A DNA stretch of 64,000 nt, from NCBI GenBank assembly GCA_021413925.1, contig JAIOPL010000013.1, positions 1 through 64,000 on the forward strand, read 5' to 3'. How positions within the stretch are numbered: the stretch's first letter is position 1; the number at the start of each line of letters is the position of its first letter. The notes below the pieces were generated by a model. The model saw nothing but the letters and a program-made list of their open reading frames with translations, ran no database searches and was not told the DNA's origin. This document shows, piece by piece, positions 60,876 through 64,000 of this stretch. This DNA is from Verrucomicrobiota bacterium (GTDB taxonomy: Bacteria; Verrucomicrobiota; Verrucomicrobiia; Chthoniobacterales; UBA6821). The position numbers were made by a program, and so were the translations under genes.

Positions 60876-61486
60876 TTTGTTTTAGGGTTTGTTGTTTAAC
60901 TGCGCGATGAAGAAGTAAAAGGAGCGGAGAAAAGCCGCTGCCTGCAGAAAGCCTCGGCAGGCCGTGGTAAAAAGAGGCCGAAGCAACGACCTTTGCGGCA
61001 CCATTACATGGGATCCCTCTTGGCGTTGCCACAATGGTTCCCTCACCTCCGGAAAGGCCCAGAAGCCATGAGCGAGTCCTCGCTCTCATGGGTCAACATG
61101 CGGCCGGATTCGGAAAAATCAAAAATTCTTTTGCAAGTTTCGGCAAAAAATCTCCCACTCGTTCCCGTTGTCGCGGCGAAACGAGACCGATTTGCCTTGT
61201 CTCGCCGGCGGTTCGATGCGAGAGAGAGGGTTGCCCGATACCGGTGACCGTCGCAAGGTGGTGCGGATTTCCGCTACCTACCCCGGCATTGAAAGCCGAC
61301 GCAGCCTCCACCACGCCCCTTTTCGCAAGATTCCAGGGACGGGACACAAAGGAGGCCGCACACGGCGAGTCGCACGGGCACCAACACACAACGCAACGAT
61401 AAACATACCTAGTCCTGATCCCCGCCCACACCGGCTCCGTGTCCCAGGCCGCTCATCGCGGGGATCCCTTCAACACAACACATATC
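60876..61486. other. Gene-free spacer upstream of the RRM gene
   Basis: Nothing coding is convincing. A hairpin CATGAGCGAG...CTCATG lies near 61066. The last 250 bp probably form a long untranslated leader of the RRM gene, but no known riboswitch was recognised. Confidence 0.4.
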
Positions 61487-62125
61487 ATGTCCTCAAATTA
61501 TTCCCCTAACAGCGGCCGTTCCCGCAGTGGCGGCGGCGGTCGCCGTCGTTCCTCAGGCTCCCAGGGTCGCTCCCAAGGCGCTTCCCGAAGCGAAGACCGT
61601 CCTCGCCGCGCGCAGCAGCCAGCCAAGAAGCAAGGCTTCCTTGCCAAGCTCCTCTCCGTCCTCGGACTCGGTGGCAAAAAAAAGCCCCAGGCGGCCTCCG
61701 GCCAACCTCAACGCACTCCCCGTGGCGAGCATTCCGAGCGCCGTGAAAGTGCATCTCCCCGCCAGTCCCGGAAGCCCGAGCGCATTGAAGTAACCACGCC
61801 CCGCGTCTACGTCGGCAACCTCTCTTTCGATGCGAGTGAGAGCGACCTGATGGAACTCTTCAGCGGCGTTGGATCCGTCCAGAACGTCGAGGTCGTTTGC
61901 AACCGCGAGACTCAACGCTCCAAGGGATTCGGATTCGTCACGCTTTCTTCCGTTGAGGAGGCCAAGCGCGCAGTCGATGAGCTTCACGACAAGGAATACA
62001 TGGGCCGCAAGCTCGTGGTCAGCGGCGCCAAGGCTGTAGCCGAGAGCCGCAGTGAACGGTCCGAACGCCGCGACACGGCGGGAGCTTCGGAAGCTTCCAC
62101 GGATTCCGAGGCGGCAGCGGCCTAG
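61487..62125 (+). CDS. RRM-domain RNA-binding protein with basic low-complexity N-terminus
   Basis: The 212-residue protein has a Ser/Arg/Gly-rich stretch (residues 1-40), a hydrophobic patch (GFLAKLLSVLGLGGKKK), a second charged region and one RRM at about 105-185 with RNP2 VYVGNLSF and RNP1 KGFGFVTL. The C-terminal tail is acidic/alanine-rich. Similar RRM proteins act in RNA stability at low temperature. A GTG 16 codons upstream is in frame. Confidence 0.88.
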   Translation: MSSNYSPNSGRSRSGGGGRRRSSGSQGRSQGASRSEDRPRRAQQPAKKQGFLAKLLSVLGLGGKKKPQAASGQPQRTPRGEHSERRESASPRQSRKPERIEVTTPRVYVGNLSFDASESDLMELFSGVGSVQNVEVVCNRETQRSKGFGFVTLSSVEEAKRAVDELHDKEYMGRKLVVSGAKAVAESRSERSERRDTAGASEASTDSEAAAA

Positions 62126-62156
62126 TTGGTTTTTGGTACCAATCGGTTCCGTTTCC

Positions 62157-63110
62157 GTGCTTCCTGCGGAAACAATTCTTATTGCCGGCCCCACTGGGGT
62201 CGGCAAGACCGATCTCTCTCTCCGGCTTGCCGGTGACCTTCACGGTGAGATCGTCGGCGCGGATGCCTTCCAGATCTATGCCGGCCTATCTCTTCTGACT
62301 GCCCAGCCCTCGGGGGCTACGCGGGCGCTAATTCCCCATCATCTGATCGGATCTGTCGATCCGGCGGAGGCTTATGACGCGGGACGCTATCTGCGTGAGG
62401 CGCTGCCCGTCATCCGCGATATCGCTGCCCGTGGCAAACGGCCAATCGTAGTTGGCGGAACAGGACTTTATTTCAAGGCGCTGCTCGGGGGTCTTCAAGA
62501 ACTTCGGGCAGGCGACCCCGTCCTGCGCGCTGAACTACAGGCTCTCACATTACCGGAACTGATCGGGCGACTTGAGGCTCTGGATCCTGCTGCCGTGAGG
62601 ATAGTCGATCTGGTTAACCGCCGCCGTGTGGAACGGGCCCTTGAAATCGTGATGCTGACGGGCAAGCCGCTAGCCGAATCGCGGAAGGAATCGCAAGGCC
62701 CCATTCCAACACCCCAGAGTATGGGAATCATGACCCTTCTTCTCACACGTAATCGGGAGGAGTTGAACGCCCGGATCGAGGCCCATGTGCAGTCGATGTT
62801 CCATCAGGGCGTGGAGGATGAAGTGGCTGCTCTACCTGAGCAGTATGTCGGGCCAACGGCCTCGATGACACTCGGTCTCCGTGAGATCCGCTCACTCCTA
62901 CGGAATGAGATCACCCGGAAAGAGGCGATCGAAGCCATCAGCTCGTCAACTCGGCGCTATGCCAAGCGGCAGATGACCTGGTTCGGCCACCAGCATGACT
63001 TTCCAAAGCTGAACCTGAGTCTTTTTTCCGATCCCGAAAAGTCTTTTGCCGAGGCATTACGGCTACTCCAATCATCCGAGCCAGCGCAAGCGAACGGCAC
63101 CGCTATTTGA
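62157..63110 (+). CDS. miaA: tRNA dimethylallyltransferase
   Basis: The 317-residue protein has Walker A ILIAGPTGVGKTDLSLRLA, DAFQIYAGLSLLTAQPS, HLIGSVDP, VVGGTGLYFKALL and the C-terminal RRYAKRQMTWFGHQ. It adds dimethylallyl to A37 of tRNAs reading UNN codons. The GTG at 62157 gives the normal length; an ATG at 62052 would overlap the RRM gene by 74 bp with non-conserved residues. Confidence 0.94.
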   Translation: MLPAETILIAGPTGVGKTDLSLRLAGDLHGEIVGADAFQIYAGLSLLTAQPSGATRALIPHHLIGSVDPAEAYDAGRYLREALPVIRDIAARGKRPIVVGGTGLYFKALLGGLQELRAGDPVLRAELQALTLPELIGRLEALDPAAVRIVDLVNRRRVERALEIVMLTGKPLAESRKESQGPIPTPQSMGIMTLLLTRNREELNARIEAHVQSMFHQGVEDEVAALPEQYVGPTASMTLGLREIRSLLRNEITRKEAIEAISSSTRRYAKRQMTWFGHQHDFPKLNLSLFSDPEKSFAEALRLLQSSEPAQANGTAI

Positions 63111-64000
63111 GAAAGCCGCCGAGCGTATCGAGAACTTTCCCCGCTCCCTGTTCGAGCGTTTTAACAGCATTTGTCGTCGTCATGTTGGTCGCGGACTGCT
63201 CCTTGATGCCCAAGAATTTCATTCCCTCTTGAATCCCCTCCTTGATGACTCCTTCGGCGCGCGCGGTTACAGCCGTCACAAGACGTGCCGAGAGATCCTC
63301 CGTGGGATGGGAAAGACTCCCGCCGACGATCATCGGGGTCCAAATATAGCCGTCATGCTCGTTCAGACCGAGGACCTCGCGGGCGAAGGGGATCATGTCG
63401 ACAATCCTCTTGGTGATGCCTACCTGAAAAGATCCCTTGAGTGATCCTTCTCGGCCCACCTCCGCATCTCCTATGAGCTTTAGCAGACCTTTGGATTCGA
63501 GAACCACGTCGCTCCATGTGGTCTTGTTCACATCCCCTGAGAATGTGGCGTGCGCCTCCTGAATCGGAAGGTGCCTGAATTGGTCCATCGCCGTGAAGAG
63601 CGCCAACTTCTCCAACGCCGGAATCTGCGAGAGGGTAATGTCATGCGCGCTGACATTGCCTGAGATGGAATGGATCCCGTCACGACCCCATGCGGCCTCG
63701 CTCTGCCCCTCCAGAGAGCCCAGCACCTTCCCCTCCAGTGCAGGTATAAGCGAGGTCAATTCGACCTTCGCCCAATGCCCCTTCAGCCGTGACTCACGTC
63801 CATTGCTTGGAAAGTTACCCTCCAATCGAAGGGTCCCCCCATTATGAATCGAGAGATCCGCGCCGGTGAGGTCGAGCCCTTCGTTGGAGAGACGGCATCG
63901 GATCGTGTCGATATCGATCTTCAGATCTGGAAAGCGCTCGTTGACCAGGCGTCCTCCATGGGCCTCAAAGCGGATCTGTTCTCCTTCCGGCACAGATTCC
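63103..64000 (-). CDS. AsmA-like large envelope protein, C-terminal part
   Basis: The frame is open through the window edge, so the N-terminus is missing. The visible 298 residues show repeated beta-strand pattern (LRLEGNFPSNGRESRLKGHW, GSLSHPTEDLSARLV) and a C-terminal helix, as in AsmA/YhdP-type proteins thought to bridge inner and outer membranes. It is convergent with miaA, overlapping its end by 8 bp. Confidence 0.65.
   Translation of the reverse strand, partial: ESVPEGEQIRFEAHGGRLVNERFPDLKIDIDTIRCRLSNEGLDLTGADLSIHNGGTLRLEGNFPSNGRESRLKGHWAKVELTSLIPALEGKVLGSLEGQSEAAWGRDGIHSISGNVSAHDITLSQIPALEKLALFTAMDQFRHLPIQEAHATFSGDVNKTTWSDVVLESKGLLKLIGDAEVGREGSLKGSFQVGITKRIVDMIPFAREVLGLNEHDGYIWTPMIVGGSLSHPTEDLSARLVTAVTARAEGVIKEGIQEGMKFLGIKEQSATNMTTTNAVKTLEQGAGKVLDTLGGFLK

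Overview
The window reads as a piece of a G+C-rich bacterial chromosome, most likely from the Verrucomicrobiota (PVC group). This is inferred from the pair of short pseudopilins with an NMRQIGVAVQQYVADP-type core, an RRM-type RNA-binding protein, the scarcity of Shine-Dalgarno sequences, and many intergenic spacers built of 7- or 8-bp periodic repeats. No ribosomal RNA or marker phylogeny was available to prove it.

Layout. 1-5.4 kb: the N-terminal half of DabA and complete DabB (inorganic carbon uptake), a divergent LysR regulator, and an orphan ketoacyl-ACP synthase. 5.6-26 kb: an accessory stretch rich in toxin-antitoxin, kinase, Fic and defence genes (HipBA, two decayed addiction modules, mobile mystery proteins A/B, a YjjJ-like HipA kinase, a Fic protein, VapBC, a histone-deacetylase-like enzyme and a three-gene Zorya operon). 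It is interrupted by housekeeping genes: an Lrp regulator with an aminotransferase, dnaX with a YbaB-type protein, and an Old Yellow Enzyme. 26.6-30.4 kb: the pyruvate dehydrogenase E1alpha-E1beta-E2 operon. 31-40.8 kb: recA, cdsA-dxr, superoxide dismutase, a CysJ-like flavoprotein reductase, a second Fic protein, an M20 peptidase and NuoG. 40.8-41.7 kb: an intact tRNA-Ser(GGA) inside a set of damaged tandem copies. 41.7-64 kb: ordinary core genes (RNA helicase, bioF, gatB, cvpA-like, smc, eda, tRNA-Gly(TCC), ppk, Nudix, VIT1-type transporter, msrB, plsY-gpsA, pseudopilins, RRM protein, miaA, and an AsmA-like protein running off the end).

How the parts work together. DabA/DabB supply bicarbonate, possibly under LysR control. 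The PDH operon feeds acetyl-CoA, and cdsA, plsY and gpsA make phospholipid. The accessory genes form small self-contained modules, and several carry clear palindromic operators directly upstream of the regulator gene (mobile mystery A, Fic, VapB, HipB). The Zorya operon (zorA-zorB-zorE, minus strand, looking AT-richer than its neighbours) is the clearest anti-phage system.

The most unusual signals are non-coding. First, short degenerate arrays with strict 8-bp or 7-bp period occur in many spacers, several immediately before start codons. Second, there are strings of compact perfect hairpins (about 26.4-26.6, 30.8 and 34.5 kb). Third, similar hairpin inserts sit inside the D and T arms of the duplicated tRNA-Ser copies. 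No CRISPR array, integrase, transposase or rRNA was seen.
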